This document shows, piece by piece, positions 42,891 to 52,062 of a stretch of DNA of 64,000 nucleotides; the first letter of the stretch is position 1, and each line of letters begins with the position of its first letter. The notes beneath the pieces are model-generated. The model was not told where the DNA came from and did not search any database. It saw nothing but the letters and a program-made list of their open reading frames with translations. The DNA comes from Xanthomonas sacchari (GTDB lineage Bacteria; Pseudomonadota; Gammaproteobacteria; Xanthomonadales; Xanthomonadaceae). The stretch is from NCBI RefSeq assembly GCF_024266585.1, contig NZ_CP100647.1, positions 2,523,001 through 2,587,000 on the forward strand. Reading direction: 5' to 3'. The translations under genes were made by a program, and so were the position numbers.

Positions 42891-44288
42891 ATGCTGCCGC
42901 TGGTCGCCCTGGTTGGACGGCCGAATGTCGGCAAGTCCACGCTGTTCAACGCGCTGACGCGCAGCCGTGACGCGCTGGTCCACGACCAGCCCGGCGTCAC
43001 CCGCGATCGCCACTACGGGGTGTGCCGGCTGGCGCCGGACACCCCGTTCGTGATCGTCGATACCGGCGGCATCTCCGGCGAAGAGGAAGGCCTGGCCGGC
43101 GCCACCGCCGAGCAGGCGCGGGCCGCGGCCGGCGAGGCCGACCTGATCCTGTTCGTGGTCGACGGCCGCGAGGGGTCGTCCGCGCTCGACGACGAGATCC
43201 TGGCCTGGCTGCGCAAGCTGGCGCGGCCGACCCTGCTGCTGATCAACAAGATCGACGGCACCGATGAGGACCAGGTACGCGCCGAGTTCGCGCGCTACGG
43301 CCTCGGCGACGCCATCGCGGTCTCCGCGGCGCACCGCCACGGCCTCGACGACCTGCTCGACGAAGTCCTGGAGCGGCTGCCGGAAGAGGGCGCCGGCGAG
43401 ACCCTGGACACCGATCCGGCGCGCATGCGCATCGCCTTCGTCGGCCGCCCGAACGTCGGCAAGTCGACCCTGGTCAATCGCCTGCTGGGCGAGGAGCGCA
43501 TGATCGCCTCCGAGGTGCCCGGCACCACCCGCGACTCGATCGCGGTGGACCTGGAGCGCGACGGCCGCCTGTACCGGCTGATCGACACCGCCGGCCTGCG
43601 TCGTCGCGGCCGGGTCGAGGAGGCGGTGGAGAAGTTCAGCGCGTTCAAGACGCTGCAGGCGATCGAGCAGTGCCAGGTGGCGGTGCTGATGCTCGATGCC
43701 GGCGAAGGCGTGACCGACCAGGACGCGACCGTGCTCGGCGCGATCCTCGATGCCGGCCGCGCCCTGGTGGTGGCGATCAACAAGTGGGACGGGCAGAGCG
43801 ACTACCAGCGCGCCCAGGCCGAAGACCTGCTGTCGCGCAAGCTCGGCTTCGTCAGCTGGGCCGAGGCGGTGCGCATCTCCGCCAAGCATGGCTCGGGCAT
43901 GCGCGAGCTGTTCCAGGCGATCCATCGCGCGCACGCCTCGGCGGTGCGCGAGTTCAGCACCAGCGAGGTCAACCAGGCGCTGGAAATCGCCTACGAGAGC
44001 AATCCGCCGCCGAGCATCCGCGGACACGTCTCCAAGCTGCGCTACGTGCATCCGGGCGGCAGCAACCCGCCGACCTTCATCGTCCACGGCACGCGCCTGA
44101 AGGTGCTGCCGGAATCGTACAAGCGCTACCTGGAGAACTTCTTCCGCAAGCGGTTCAAGCTGGTCGGCACGCCGGTGCGCTTCCTGTTCCGCGAAGGCGC
44201 CAATCCGTACGAAGGCAAGAAGAACGTGCTGACCGAGCGCCAGATCGCCAAGAAGCGGCGCCTGATGAAGCACGTCCGCGGCAAGTAG
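42891..44288 (+). CDS. der: Ribosome-associated GTPase Der (EngA)
   Basis: Essential 50S-assembly GTPase with two tandem G domains. 465 residues. First G domain: [15 protein letters not shown] (about 8), [13 protein letters not shown]. Second: [20 protein letters not shown] (about 183), [16 protein letters not shown]-terminal KH-like domain (about 360-450; [20 protein letters not shown]) and a basic tail ([12 protein letters not shown]). GAAGG ribosome-binding site before the ATG. Confidence 0.98.
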   Translation: MLPLVALVGRPNVGKSTLFNALTRSRDALVHDQPGVTRDRHYGVCRLAPDTPFVIVDTGGISGEEEGLAGATAEQARAAAGEADLILFVVDGREGSSALDDEILAWLRKLARPTLLLINKIDGTDEDQVRAEFARYGLGDAIAVSAAHRHGLDDLLDEVLERLPEEGAGETLDTDPARMRIAFVGRPNVGKSTLVNRLLGEERMIASEVPGTTRDSIAVDLERDGRLYRLIDTAGLRRRGRVEEAVEKFSAFKTLQAIEQCQVAVLMLDAGEGVTDQDATVLGAILDAGRALVVAINKWDGQSDYQRAQAEDLLSRKLGFVSWAEAVRISAKHGSGMRELFQAIHRAHASAVREFSTSEVNQALEIAYESNPPPSIRGHVSKLRYVHPGGSNPPTFIVHGTRLKVLPESYKRYLENFFRKRFKLVGTPVRFLFREGANPYEGKKNVLTERQIAKKRRLMKHVRGK

Positions 44289-44295
44289 CCGCGCG

Positions 44296-44898
44296 ATGGA
44301 CCCGCAGCGCGCGATCACCCTGGGCATTCTCGCCGGCGGCCGCGCGCAACGCCTGGGCGGCTGCGACAAGGCCTGGCTGCAACGCGACGGGCAGGCGCAG
44401 GTGCAATGGCTGCTGCAGGCGTTGGCGCCGCAGGTGTCCGCGGTCCTGGTCAGCGCCAACCGCAGCCTGCCGCGCTATGCCGCCCTCGGCCTGCAGGTGC
44501 TGCCGGACCGCGTCGCGGCGCCGGCCGAGGCGGAACGTTCGCTGGGACCGATCGCCGGGCTGGATGCGCTCGCCGCCGCCTGCGCCACGCCCTGGCTGCT
44601 GACCGTGCCGGTCGACCTGTGCCGCTTGCCGCCGGACCTGCCGGCGCGGCTGGCCGCCGCCGCGGGCGAGGACGGCACGGTGGTCGAGGATGCCGCCGGC
44701 GCCCAGCCGCTGGTGGCGCTGTATCGGCTTGCGGCGTTGTGCCCGGCGCTGGACCAGGCGCTGGCGGCTGCCCGCTACGCGCCGCGCGCCTTGCAGCAAC
44801 GTCTGCGGATGCGGCCGTTGGTGTTGCCCGACGTCGTGCTGGGCAATCTGAACACGCCGCAGGATCTGGCCGCAGCGGGTATCCTGCCGCCACCATGA
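44296..44898 (+). CDS. mobA: Molybdenum cofactor guanylyltransferase
   Basis: Attaches GMP to molybdopterin-Mo to make the guanine dinucleotide cofactor. 200 residues. N-terminal nucleotide-binding signature LGILAGGRAQRLGGCDKAWL (about 9-28), LGPIAGLDALAAA and TVPVDLCRLP, then AQPLVALYR. Stop overlaps the moeA start (ATGA). Seven bases after der, but functionally tied to moeA and the moeB-like gene downstream. Confidence 0.93.
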   Translation: MDPQRAITLGILAGGRAQRLGGCDKAWLQRDGQAQVQWLLQALAPQVSAVLVSANRSLPRYAALGLQVLPDRVAAPAEAERSLGPIAGLDALAAACATPWLLTVPVDLCRLPPDLPARLAAAAGEDGTVVEDAAGAQPLVALYRLAALCPALDQALAAARYAPRALQQRLRMRPLVLPDVVLGNLNTPQDLAAAGILPPP

Positions 44899-46112
44899 CC
44901 GACTCTCCCTCCCGGATCGCCTACACCGACGCGCTGGCGATCGTCGCTGCCGCCGCGCGTGCCCGCCCCGTCAACAGCGAGCGCCTGGCGGCGTCGCGCG
45001 CCGATGGGCGCATCCTGCTGGAACCGCTGGATGCGCCGATCGACCTGCCGCCGTTTGCCAACAGTGCGATGGACGGCTTCGCGCTGCGCCATGTCGACCT
45101 GACCCCGGGGGCGCCGACCGACTTGCGCCTGGCCGGCGAGCAGTTCGCCGGCGCCGATCGGCAGCAGGCGCTCGCGCCCGGCGGATGCCTGCGGGTGACC
45201 ACCGGTGCGCCGCTGCCGGCCGGGGCGGATACGGTGGTGATCAAGGAGAACGTGCACGAGCACGGTGGTCTCGTGCAGGTCCCGGACGGGCTCGTTGCCG
45301 GCGCGCACGTGCGTGCGCGCGGCGAGGACGTGCGTGCCGGCGAGCGCGTGCTGGAGGCCGGCATGCTGCTGACGCCCTCGCGCATCGGCCTGGCCGCGGC
45401 CTTGGGCGTGGACCAGCTGACGGTGGCGGCGCGGCCGACCGTGGCGGTGTTCGCCACCGGCGACGAACTGGTCGAGCCGGGCCTGCCGTTGCAGCCGGGG
45501 CAGATCTACAACAGCAACCGCGACATGCTGATGGCGCAGCTGCGCCTGCTCGGCCTGGCGCCGACCGCCTGGCCGACCCTGCCGGACGATCCGCAGCGCA
45601 TCCAGGCCATGCTGGCCGATGCGGCTTCGGCGTTCGACGTGGTGCTGACCTGCGGCGGCGTCTCCGCCGGCGAGAAGGACTATCTGCCGCGGCTGCTGGC
45701 CGAGCACGGCCGCATCCTGTTCTGGAAGGTACGCATGCGCCCGGGCATGCCGCTGCTGTTCGGCGAGTGGGACCGCGCCCTGTTCCTGGGCCTGCCGGGC
45801 AATCCGGTGTCGGTGCTGGCGACCTTCCTGGCGATCGGGCGGCCGTTGCTGGATGCGCTGCAACGTCGTGGCGAGCCGCACCGGGCCTGGCGCGCGCGGC
45901 TGGCGACCGGCTGGGACAAGCGCCACGACCGGCTGGAGTTCCTGCGCGGGCGCATGCGCTGCGACGCGCACGGGCAACTGTGGGCCGAACCGAATCTCGC
46001 CGACGGCTCGCATCGCCTGCGCGGCGCCGCCGACAGCGACGTGCTGCTGCGGCTGGAGGAGGGTGCGCGCCAGTTCCAGGCCGGCGATGTGGTCGAGGTG
46101 GTGCCGTACTGA
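44895..46112 (+). CDS. moeA: Molybdopterin molybdenumtransferase MoeA
   Basis: Inserts molybdate into adenylated molybdopterin. 405 residues, start at the ATG overlapping mobA. Landmarks: PPFANSAMDGFALRH (about 55-69), RVTTGAPLPAGADTVVIKE, VAVFATGDELVEPG, YNSNRDML, LTCGGVSAGEKDYL (the molybdenum-binding GGxSxGxxD), and LPGNPVSVLATFL, then the C-terminal beta domain. Confidence 0.96.
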   Translation: MTDSPSRIAYTDALAIVAAAARARPVNSERLAASRADGRILLEPLDAPIDLPPFANSAMDGFALRHVDLTPGAPTDLRLAGEQFAGADRQQALAPGGCLRVTTGAPLPAGADTVVIKENVHEHGGLVQVPDGLVAGAHVRARGEDVRAGERVLEAGMLLTPSRIGLAAALGVDQLTVAARPTVAVFATGDELVEPGLPLQPGQIYNSNRDMLMAQLRLLGLAPTAWPTLPDDPQRIQAMLADAASAFDVVLTCGGVSAGEKDYLPRLLAEHGRILFWKVRMRPGMPLLFGEWDRALFLGLPGNPVSVLATFLAIGRPLLDALQRRGEPHRAWRARLATGWDKRHDRLEFLRGRMRCDAHGQLWAEPNLADGSHRLRGAADSDVLLRLEEGARQFQAGDVVEVVPY

Positions 46113-46151
46113 GTCACGGCGCGCAGGGCGGACGTGCGCCGGGTTTGCGCC

Positions 46152-46157
46152 GATAAT
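46152..46157 (+). promoter_or_regulatory. -10 element GATAAT directly before the rhodanese-MoeB gene (leaderless start likely)
   Basis: GATAAT ends 7 bases before the A of the ATG at 46164, and no Shine-Dalgarno sequence is visible between. Confidence 0.45.
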
Positions 46158-46163
46158 GCGCGC

Positions 46164-47300
46164 ATGGGCATTCGAGAACTGACTCCCGCACAGGCGCAGG
46201 CACGCCAGGCGCAAGGCGCGCGCCTGATCGACATCCGCGAGGAGCACGAGCGCGCCACCGGCATGGCCGCCGGCGCGCAGGGCGTGGCGCGCGCGCAGTT
46301 GCAGGCCGACCCGGCCGCCTATCTCGGCACCGACGCCGAGGTGCTGCTGATCTGCCAGAGCGGCAAGCGCTCGCACGACACCGCGGTGTTCCTGGCTCAG
46401 GCCGGCTACACGCAGGTGGCCTCGGTGCTGGGCGGCACGACGCGCTGGCAGCGCGAGGGGTTGCCGTTGCAGCGGCCGGTGCTGGCCCCGGAGCAGGACG
46501 ACTTCTTCGACCGCTATTCGCGGCATCTGCGCCTGGCCGAAGTCGGTGTCGATGGCCAGCGCCGGCTGCAGGCCGCGCGCGTGCTGCTGGTCGGCGCCGG
46601 TGGCCTGGGGTCGCCGGCCGGTTTCTACCTGGCCGCGGCCGGGGTGGGGCGGTTGCGCATCGCCGACGACGACGTGGTCGAGCGCAGCAACCTGCAGCGG
46701 CAGATCCTGCATGGCGATGCGCGGATCGGCCAGGCCAAGGTGGACTCGGCGGCGGCGAGCCTGGGCGCGCTGAACCCGGGCGTGCGGGTGGAGGCGGTCC
46801 GCGAGCGGGTCACCGCGGACAACGTCGAGCGGCTGCTGCAGGACGTGGATGTGGTGCTGGACGGCTCGGACAATTTCCCCGCGCGCTACCTGCTCAACGA
46901 TGCCTGCGTGAAGCTGGGCAAGCCGTTGGTGTACGGCGCGGTGCAGCGCTTCGAGGGCCAGGTCAGCGTGTTCGATGCCGGCCGCCGGCGCGGCCAGGCG
47001 CCGTGCTACCGCTGCCTGTTCCCGGAGCCGCCGCCGCCGGAGTTCGCGCCGAACTGCGCCGACGCCGGTGTCCTCGGCGTGCTGCCCGGCATCGTCGGCC
47101 TGCTGCAGGCCAACGAGGTATTGAAGCTGCTGCTCGATATCGGCGAACCCTTGCGCGGGCGCCTGCTGCACTTCGACGCGCTGGCGATGCGTTTCCGCGA
47201 AACCCGCCTGTCCGCCGATCCGCAGTGCCCGCTGTGCGCGCCCGGCCGGCCGTTCCCCGGCTACATCGACTACGCGCGGTTTTGCGGCGCTGAGGGCTAG
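46164..47300 (+). CDS. Rhodanese-MoeB/ThiF fusion (sulfur-carrier adenylyltransferase)
   Basis: Adenylates and probably sulfurates a ThiS/MoaD-type carrier. 378 residues from the ATG at 46164. N-terminal rhodanese domain (about 1-105; LIDIREEHERATG and active loop LLICQSGKRSH with its Cys), then the E1-like domain (about 115-370; VLLVGAGGLGSPAGFYLAAA, IADDDVVERSNLQRQILH, DGSDNFPARYLLNDACV). Structural zinc pairs CYRC and CPLC are both present. In eukaryotic MOCS3 and actinobacterial MoeZ the rhodanese is at the C-terminus; here the order is reversed. Follows moeA after 51 bases with its own GATAAT box. Confidence 0.92.
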   Translation: MGIRELTPAQAQARQAQGARLIDIREEHERATGMAAGAQGVARAQLQADPAAYLGTDAEVLLICQSGKRSHDTAVFLAQAGYTQVASVLGGTTRWQREGLPLQRPVLAPEQDDFFDRYSRHLRLAEVGVDGQRRLQAARVLLVGAGGLGSPAGFYLAAAGVGRLRIADDDVVERSNLQRQILHGDARIGQAKVDSAAASLGALNPGVRVEAVRERVTADNVERLLQDVDVVLDGSDNFPARYLLNDACVKLGKPLVYGAVQRFEGQVSVFDAGRRRGQAPCYRCLFPEPPPPEFAPNCADAGVLGVLPGIVGLLQANEVLKLLLDIGEPLRGRLLHFDALAMRFRETRLSADPQCPLCAPGRPFPGYIDYARFCGAEG

Positions 47301-47314
47301 CTGCAGCCGTGCGT

Positions 47315-47772
47315 CAAGCCCTCTCCTCCCGGGAGAGGGGTTGGGGTGAGGGTACGGCGCGCAGCGCCTCGCGATGCCGGCCTGCGCTGGCCTTCGTTGT
47401 GCGCAGCGGCAGCCGCACCCTCATCCGCCCCTTCGGGGCACCTTCTCCCGATGGGAGAAGGGAGTCGCAAGCCCCTCTCCCTCCGGGAGAGGGGTTGGGG
47501 TGAGGGTACGGCGCGCAGCGTCTCGCGATGCCAGCCAGCGTTGGCTTTCGTTGTGCGCAGCGGCAGCCGCACCCTCATCCGCCCCTGCGGGGCACCTTCT
47601 CCCGATGGGAGAAGGGAGTCGCAAGCCCCTCTCCCCCCGGGAGAGGGGTTGGGGTGAGGGTACGGCGCGAAGCGTCTCGCGATGCCAGTCTGTGCTGGCC
47701 TTCGTTGCGCGCAGCGGCAGCCACACCCTCAGCCGCCCCCGCGGGGCACGTTCTCCCGATGGGAGAAGGGAG
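47315..47772. repeat. Three tandem 153-154-bp repeat units
   Basis: Units 47315-47467, 47468-47621 and 47622-47772. Each begins CAAGCCCTCTCC-type, has GAGAGGGGTTGGGGTGAGGG and TCGCGATGCC in the first half, GCGCAGCGGCAGCC in the middle, and ends CTTCTCCCGATGGGAGAAGG. Both ends of a unit can form hairpins (CCCTCTCC/GGAGAGGG and CCTTCTCCC/GGGAGAAGG). Copies differ at a few percent of positions. A broken inverted relative sits at 32779-32866. Confidence 0.93.
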
Positions 47773-47911
47773 GTTTGGGTTGTGTGTCGATCGCACGACC
47801 GTCCGGCGCACGAACGCACGCATGTCTCGCGAGAAGCACATTGCGCGCAGCACGCAGTGCGCCGCGTCTCAGGTCGCATCCCGATCCATGGGGATGCTCC
47901 GGCCTTGTGCG

Positions 47912-47917
47912 TAGAAT
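47912..47917 (+). promoter_or_regulatory. -10 element TAGAAT directly before the Kef-type antiporter gene (leaderless start likely)
   Basis: TAGAAT ends 7 bases before the A of the ATG at 47924; no ribosome-binding site fits in the six bases between. Confidence 0.5.
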
Positions 47918-47923
47918 CGGCGC

Positions 47924-49771
47924 ATGACCAGTCCAGCCGACAGCAGCGAGTTGATCAAGGTGGTGGCGCTGCTCGGCGCGGCCGTGGTGGCGGTGCCGGT
48001 GTTCCGCCGGCTCGGCCTGGGATCGGTGCTCGGCTATCTCGCCGCCGGCCTGGCGATCGGTCCGTTCGGCCTGGGCTGGTTCTCCGATCCGCAGGCGATC
48101 CTGCACGTCGCCGAACTGGGCGTGGTGATGTTCCTGTTCGTGATCGGCCTGGAGATGCGGCCATTGCACCTGTGGAGCCTGCGCAAGCAGATCTTCGGCC
48201 TGGGCGCCGCGCAGATCCTCGTCTGCGCGAGCGTGCTGACCGGCGTCGGCCTGGCCTTCGGGTTTCCGCTGCCGGTGGCCTTCATCGCCGCCTCCGGCTT
48301 CGTGCTGACCTCCACCGCGGTGGTGATGCAGTTGCTCGGCGAGCGCGGCGACCTCGCCCTGCCGGCCGGGCAGAAGATCGTGGCGATCCTGCTGTTCGAG
48401 GACTTGTTGATCGTGCCGCTGCTGGCGGTGGTGGCGTGGATGGCGCCGGTGCCGACGGATGCGTCGGCGCCGTCGCGCTGGATCGGCATCGGTGTCGGCG
48501 CCGCCGCCATCGTCGGCCTGCTGGCGGCCGGGCGCTGGCTGCTCAACCCGCTGTTCCGGCTGCTGGCCGCGGCCAAGGCGCGCGAGGTGATGACCGCGGC
48601 GGCCCTGCTGGTGGTGCTGGGTGCGGCGCTGCTGATGCAGCTCGGCGGGCTGTCGATGGCGATGGGCGCGTTCCTGGCCGGCGTGCTGTTGTCCGAGTCG
48701 ACCTTCCGCCACCAGATCGAAGCCGACATCGAACCGTTCCGCGGCATCCTGCTGGGGCTGTTCTTCCTCGGCGTGGGCATGGCGCTGAACCTGGCGGTGG
48801 TGGCCGCCAACTGGACCCTGATCCTCAGCGGCGTGCTCGCCTTCATGGCCGCCAAGGCCGCGTGCATCTATCTGGTCGCGCGGCTCACCGGCAGCGGCCA
48901 TGCGCAGGCGCTGGATCGCGGCGTGCTGATGGCGCAGGGCGGCGAGTTCGCCTTCGTGTTGTTCGCCGCTGCCAGCGGCGCCGGCGTCATCGACGCGCAG
49001 ATCAACGCCAACCTGACCGCCATCGTGGTGCTGTCGATGGCCCTGACCCCGTTGTTCGTGTTGCTGTACCGGCGCTGGGCGCCGGTGGAGGCGCCGTCGA
49101 TGGAAGGCGTGGATCCGGCCGACGGTCTCACCGGCAGCGTGCTGATCATCGGCTTCGGCCGCTTCGGCCAGGTCGCCAGCCAGTCGTTGCTGGCGCGCGA
49201 CGTCGACGTGACCATCATCGACAACGACATCGAGATGATCCAGAGCGCGGCTAAGTTCGGCTTCAAGATCTACTACGGCGACGGCACCCGCCTGGACGTG
49301 CTGCACGCTTCCGGCGCGCACAGCGTCCGCGCCATCGCGGTATGCGTCGATAGCCGCCAGGCGGCCAACCGCATCGTCGAGCTGGCCAGGCACGAGTTCC
49401 CGCAGGCCAAGCTGCTGGTGCGCTCCTACGACCGCGAGCACGCGCTGGAGCTGATCGCCGCCGGCGTCGACTACCACATCCGCGAAACCTTCGAATCGGC
49501 GGTGGAATTCGGCCAGGCCGCGCTGATCGAACTGGGTATGGACGAAGGCGAGGCCCGCGCCATTGCCCGCGAGATCCGCCGCCGCGACGCCGAGCGGCTG
49601 GAACTGGAGATCGCCGCCGGCACCGTGCGCGCCGGCGCCGGCCTGATGTACGGCAACATCACCCCGGCGGTGCCCACGCCGACCCCGTTCACGCCGCCGC
49701 GGCGCGAGAGCCGCAGGCTTAATCCGGAAGGCGTGCCGGCGGAGGCCGGCGAGCAGCGTCGCGGCGATTAG
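47924..49771 (+). CDS. Kef-type cation:proton antiporter (CPA2) with RCK/TrkA-N domain
   Basis: Potassium or other monovalent cation efflux coupled to protons or gated by NAD(H)/glutathione. 615 residues. About twelve membrane helices (1-385) with VMFLFVIGLEMRPLHLW, SGFVLTSTAVVMQLLGE, ILLFEDLLIVPLLAVV and FFLGVGMALNL. The cytosolic RCK_N domain (about 405-520) has SVLIIGFGRFGQVASQSLLA and VTIIDNDIEMIQ. C-terminal tail is Arg/Glu-rich and then Pro-rich. It resembles KefB/KefC and E. coli YbaL; no KefF/KefG-type quinone reductase subunit is adjacent. Confidence 0.93.
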   Translation: MTSPADSSELIKVVALLGAAVVAVPVFRRLGLGSVLGYLAAGLAIGPFGLGWFSDPQAILHVAELGVVMFLFVIGLEMRPLHLWSLRKQIFGLGAAQILVCASVLTGVGLAFGFPLPVAFIAASGFVLTSTAVVMQLLGERGDLALPAGQKIVAILLFEDLLIVPLLAVVAWMAPVPTDASAPSRWIGIGVGAAAIVGLLAAGRWLLNPLFRLLAAAKAREVMTAAALLVVLGAALLMQLGGLSMAMGAFLAGVLLSESTFRHQIEADIEPFRGILLGLFFLGVGMALNLAVVAANWTLILSGVLAFMAAKAACIYLVARLTGSGHAQALDRGVLMAQGGEFAFVLFAAASGAGVIDAQINANLTAIVVLSMALTPLFVLLYRRWAPVEAPSMEGVDPADGLTGSVLIIGFGRFGQVASQSLLARDVDVTIIDNDIEMIQSAAKFGFKIYYGDGTRLDVLHASGAHSVRAIAVCVDSRQAANRIVELARHEFPQAKLLVRSYDREHALELIAAGVDYHIRETFESAVEFGQAALIELGMDEGEARAIAREIRRRDAERLELEIAAGTVRAGAGLMYGNITPAVPTPTPFTPPRRESRRLNPEGVPAEAGEQRRGD

Positions 49772-49804
49772 CCGCGGCACGGCACCCTGTCCACTGTGCC
49801 CTAA

Positions 49805-49925
49805 GCGGGAGCGATTTCAGTGGCGACCACGCATTGCTGGTAGAGCCCGTCGCGGCTGAAGCCGCTCCCACAGGGGGTGTGGCGAGCCCGCCGCGTGCAC
49901 TGTGGGAGGGACTTCAGTCCCGACC
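49805..49925. repeat. REP-like element, copy 4 (degenerate) plus a half copy
   Basis: 49805-49872: one arm decayed (GCGGGAGCGATTTCAGTGGC), the other intact (CGTCGCGGCTGAAGCCGCTC). 49901-49925: a lone arm TGTGGGAGGGACTTCAGTCC. The stretch 49926-50026 shows nothing else recognisable. Confidence 0.8.
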
Positions 49926-50026
49926 CAGTGGACCATCGGAAAGCACACACCACCTCGCGTGTCGCGGCTGCATGACAGTTGACTCCACCCAGGACCTGCC
50001 GAGTACGCCGTTCGAGCGATGTCGCC

Positions 50027-50800
50027 TCAGCGCAAGAACGCCTGCAGCGCCTGCACGTAGCCTGGATCGGCGCTGATGTCGTTGTGGTCGGCCTGCGCGA
50101 ACGCGACCACGCTCGGGCGTTGCGGCAACGCCTTGAGCAGGGCATCCGTGCTGGCCGGCGGCACCACCTGATCGCGGCCGGCGTGCAGGATCAGCAGTGG
50201 GCCGCGATAGGCGCGCAAGGCCTGCGCCGAATCGTAGCGGTCGCGCAGCAGCCAGCGTACCGGCACCCACGGATAGTGCGCCTGCGCCGCCGAGACCAGG
50301 CTGTCGAACGGCGTCACCAGCGCCAGCCGCGACACCGCGCGGCGCGCCGCCAGCTGGCTGGCCACGCCGCTGCCCAGGCTGCGCCCCAGTACCGCGATCT
50401 GCGCCTGCGGCTGCGCGGTCCGCACGTGGTCGTACAGCGCCACGGCGTCGCCGACCAGCGCGGTCTCGCTGGGTGTGCCATCGCTGGCGCCGTAGCCGCG
50501 GTAGGCCAGCAGGTAAAGACTGTAGTCGGGCAGGGCGGCCTGCAGCTGCGCGCGCGCCTCGCGCAGATCCTCGGCATTGCCGCCGAAGTACAGCAGCACC
50601 TTGTCGCGGCCGGGATTGACCCGCCAGCCGCGAACCTGCACGTCCGCGCCGCGCCGTAGCGCGATATCGGTCTGCGCCGGCGCGACCCGCGTGCTTTGCG
50701 GGAAATACAGCAGGTCGCGCTGGCCCAGGTAGAGCAGGGCGCAGACCACCAGATAGGCGGCGACGAGGGTGGCGAGTGCGACCCCGGCGAAGCGCAACAT
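50027..50800 (-). CDS. Membrane-anchored alpha/beta hydrolase
   Basis: 257 residues. N-terminal signal anchor (about 5-25; [20 protein letters not shown]). Hydrolase fold with GGNAEDLR (oxyanion-side), [13 protein letters not shown], nucleophile elbow GRSLGSGVA (Ser about 146), acid in [10 protein letters not shown], and His in [10 protein letters not shown]. This layout is that of the ABHD13/17-like serine hydrolases whose bacterial substrates are unknown. Two bases separate its ATG from the DUF1244 gene stop upstream, so the pair is co-transcribed. Confidence 0.88.
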   Translation of the reverse strand: MLRFAGVALATLVAAYLVVCALLYLGQRDLLYFPQSTRVAPAQTDIALRRGADVQVRGWRVNPGRDKVLLYFGGNAEDLREARAQLQAALPDYSLYLLAYRGYGASDGTPSETALVGDAVALYDHVRTAQPQAQIAVLGRSLGSGVASQLAARRAVSRLALVTPFDSLVSAAQAHYPWVPVRWLLRDRYDSAQALRAYRGPLLILHAGRDQVVPPASTDALLKALPQRPSVVAFAQADHNDISADPGYVQALQAFLR

Positions 50801-50802
50801 CG

Positions 50803-51099
50803 CTAGCCGTGCTTGCGCTGCGCCTCGGCGAAGGCGGCCAGTTGCTCCGGGGTGGCCTCGGCCTGGTGCTGCGCCTTCCAGTCGGCGAACGGCATGCCAT
50901 AGACGCGTTCGCGCGCCTGGTCCTTACTGAGCACCTCGCCTTCGGCCGCCGCCGCCTCGCGGTACCAGTCGGCCAGGCAGTTGCGGCAGAACCCGGCCAG
51001 GATCATCAGGTCGATGTTCTGCACGTCGGGGCGGTCCTGATTGAGGTGCTGCAGCAGGCGGCGGAAGGCGGCGGCTTCGATGCGGGTGGTGTCGGTCAT
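50803..51099 (-). CDS. DUF1244 family protein
   Basis: 98 residues from the ATG at 51099 ([20 protein letters not shown]); an upstream ATG at 51123 is possible but adds nothing family-like. DUF1244 hallmarks [20 protein letters not shown] with CxxC, then [14 protein letters not shown] small helical protein of unknown function, widespread in proteobacteria. Divergent from folD; the two share 51 bases of upstream sequence. Confidence 0.9.
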   Translation of the reverse strand: MTDTTRIEAAAFRRLLQHLNQDRPDVQNIDLMILAGFCRNCLADWYREAAAAEGEVLSKDQARERVYGMPFADWKAQHQAEATPEQLAAFAEAQRKHG

Positions 51100-51150
51100 G
51101 GCGGAATCGGGGACAATGGACATCCCCCGACTCTACACCCGCCCGCCCCG

Positions 51151-52062
51151 ATGACCGATTCCGCGCCCGTCTCCTCCGTCCCGGCCCGCATCCTCGACGG
51201 GCGGCGCATCGCCGAAGACCTGCTCGATCAACTCAAGGCACGGGTCGATGCGCGGCTGGCGGCCGGGCAGCCGCGGCCCGGGCTGGCGGTGGTGCTGGTG
51301 GGCGGCGATCCGGCCTCCACCGTGTACGTGCGCAACAAGCGCCGCGCGGCCGAGAAGGTCGGCATCGAGGCGTTCGACTACGACCTGCCCGCAGGCACCA
51401 GCGAAGCCGAGCTGCTGGCGCTGATCGACCGGCTCAACGCCGATCCCAAGATCCACGGCATCCTGGTGCAGCTGCCGCTGCCGGGCATTCCCGATGCCAG
51501 CCGGCTGATCCACCGCATCGATCCGCGCAAGGACGTGGACGGCTTCCATCCGGAGAACGTCGGCCACCTGGCGCTGCGCGAGTTCGGCCTGCGCCCGTGC
51601 ACGCCACGCGGCATCGTCACCCTGCTGGCGCATACCGACCAGCCGGTGCGCGGGCGCAACGCCACCATCGTCGGCGTGAGTAACCACGTCGGCCGGCCGA
51701 TGGCGCTGGAACTGCTGATCGCCGGCTGCACGGTCAGCTGCTGCCACAAGTTCACCCCACCGGACGTGCTGCAGGCGCGGGTGCGCGACGCCGACATTCT
51801 GGTGGTGGCGGTGGGCCGGCCGGGGCTGATCCCGGGCGAATGGGTCAAGCCGGGCGCGGTGGTGATCGACGTCGGCATCAACCGCCTGGACGACGGTCGC
51901 CTGGTCGGCGACGTCGGCTTCGACGCGGCGGCGCAGCGCGCCAGCTGGATCACGCCGGTGCCGGGCGGGGTGGGGCCGATGACCGTGGCGACGCTGATGC
52001 AGAACACGATCGAGGCCGCTGAGGCGGCGGGAATTCGGGAGTCGGGAGTCGGGATTCGCTAA
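51151..52062 (+). CDS. folD: Methylenetetrahydrofolate dehydrogenase / cyclohydrolase
   Basis: Interconverts 5,10-methylene- and 10-formyl-tetrahydrofolate, supplying purine synthesis (guaB and guaA follow). 303 residues. Landmarks: [16 protein letters not shown] with catalytic Tyr and Lys (about 56-60), [50 protein letters not shown] and [17 protein letters not shown]. The last eight codons (RESGVGIR and stop) lie inside a dispersed repeat, so the natural C-terminus after AAEAAG has been replaced or extended by repeat DNA. Confidence 0.96.
   Translation: MTDSAPVSSVPARILDGRRIAEDLLDQLKARVDARLAAGQPRPGLAVVLVGGDPASTVYVRNKRRAAEKVGIEAFDYDLPAGTSEAELLALIDRLNADPKIHGILVQLPLPGIPDASRLIHRIDPRKDVDGFHPENVGHLALREFGLRPCTPRGIVTLLAHTDQPVRGRNATIVGVSNHVGRPMALELLIAGCTVSCCHKFTPPDVLQARVRDADILVVAVGRPGLIPGEWVKPGAVVIDVGINRLDDGRLVGDVGFDAAAQRASWITPVPGGVGPMTVATLMQNTIEAAEAAGIRESGVGIR

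Larger units (their letters stand above)
47301..47923. repeat. 623-base gene-free region with three-fold 154-bp repeat
   Basis: No gene. Positions 47315-47772 hold three near-identical direct copies of a unit; 47773-47923 is unique sequence leading to the promoter of the antiporter gene. Confidence 0.92.

Noticed and set aside
41904-44459. 851-residue open frame opposite bamB and der
   Set aside because: Shadow of two well-supported genes.
47315-47772. CRISPR array
   Set aside because: The units are 154 bases long with no short repeat-spacer alternation and no cas genes nearby.
47374-49254. Open frame running through the tandem repeats into the antiporter gene
   Set aside because: It reads repeat DNA and the wrong frame of the antiporter; the period of the repeat keeps the frame open.
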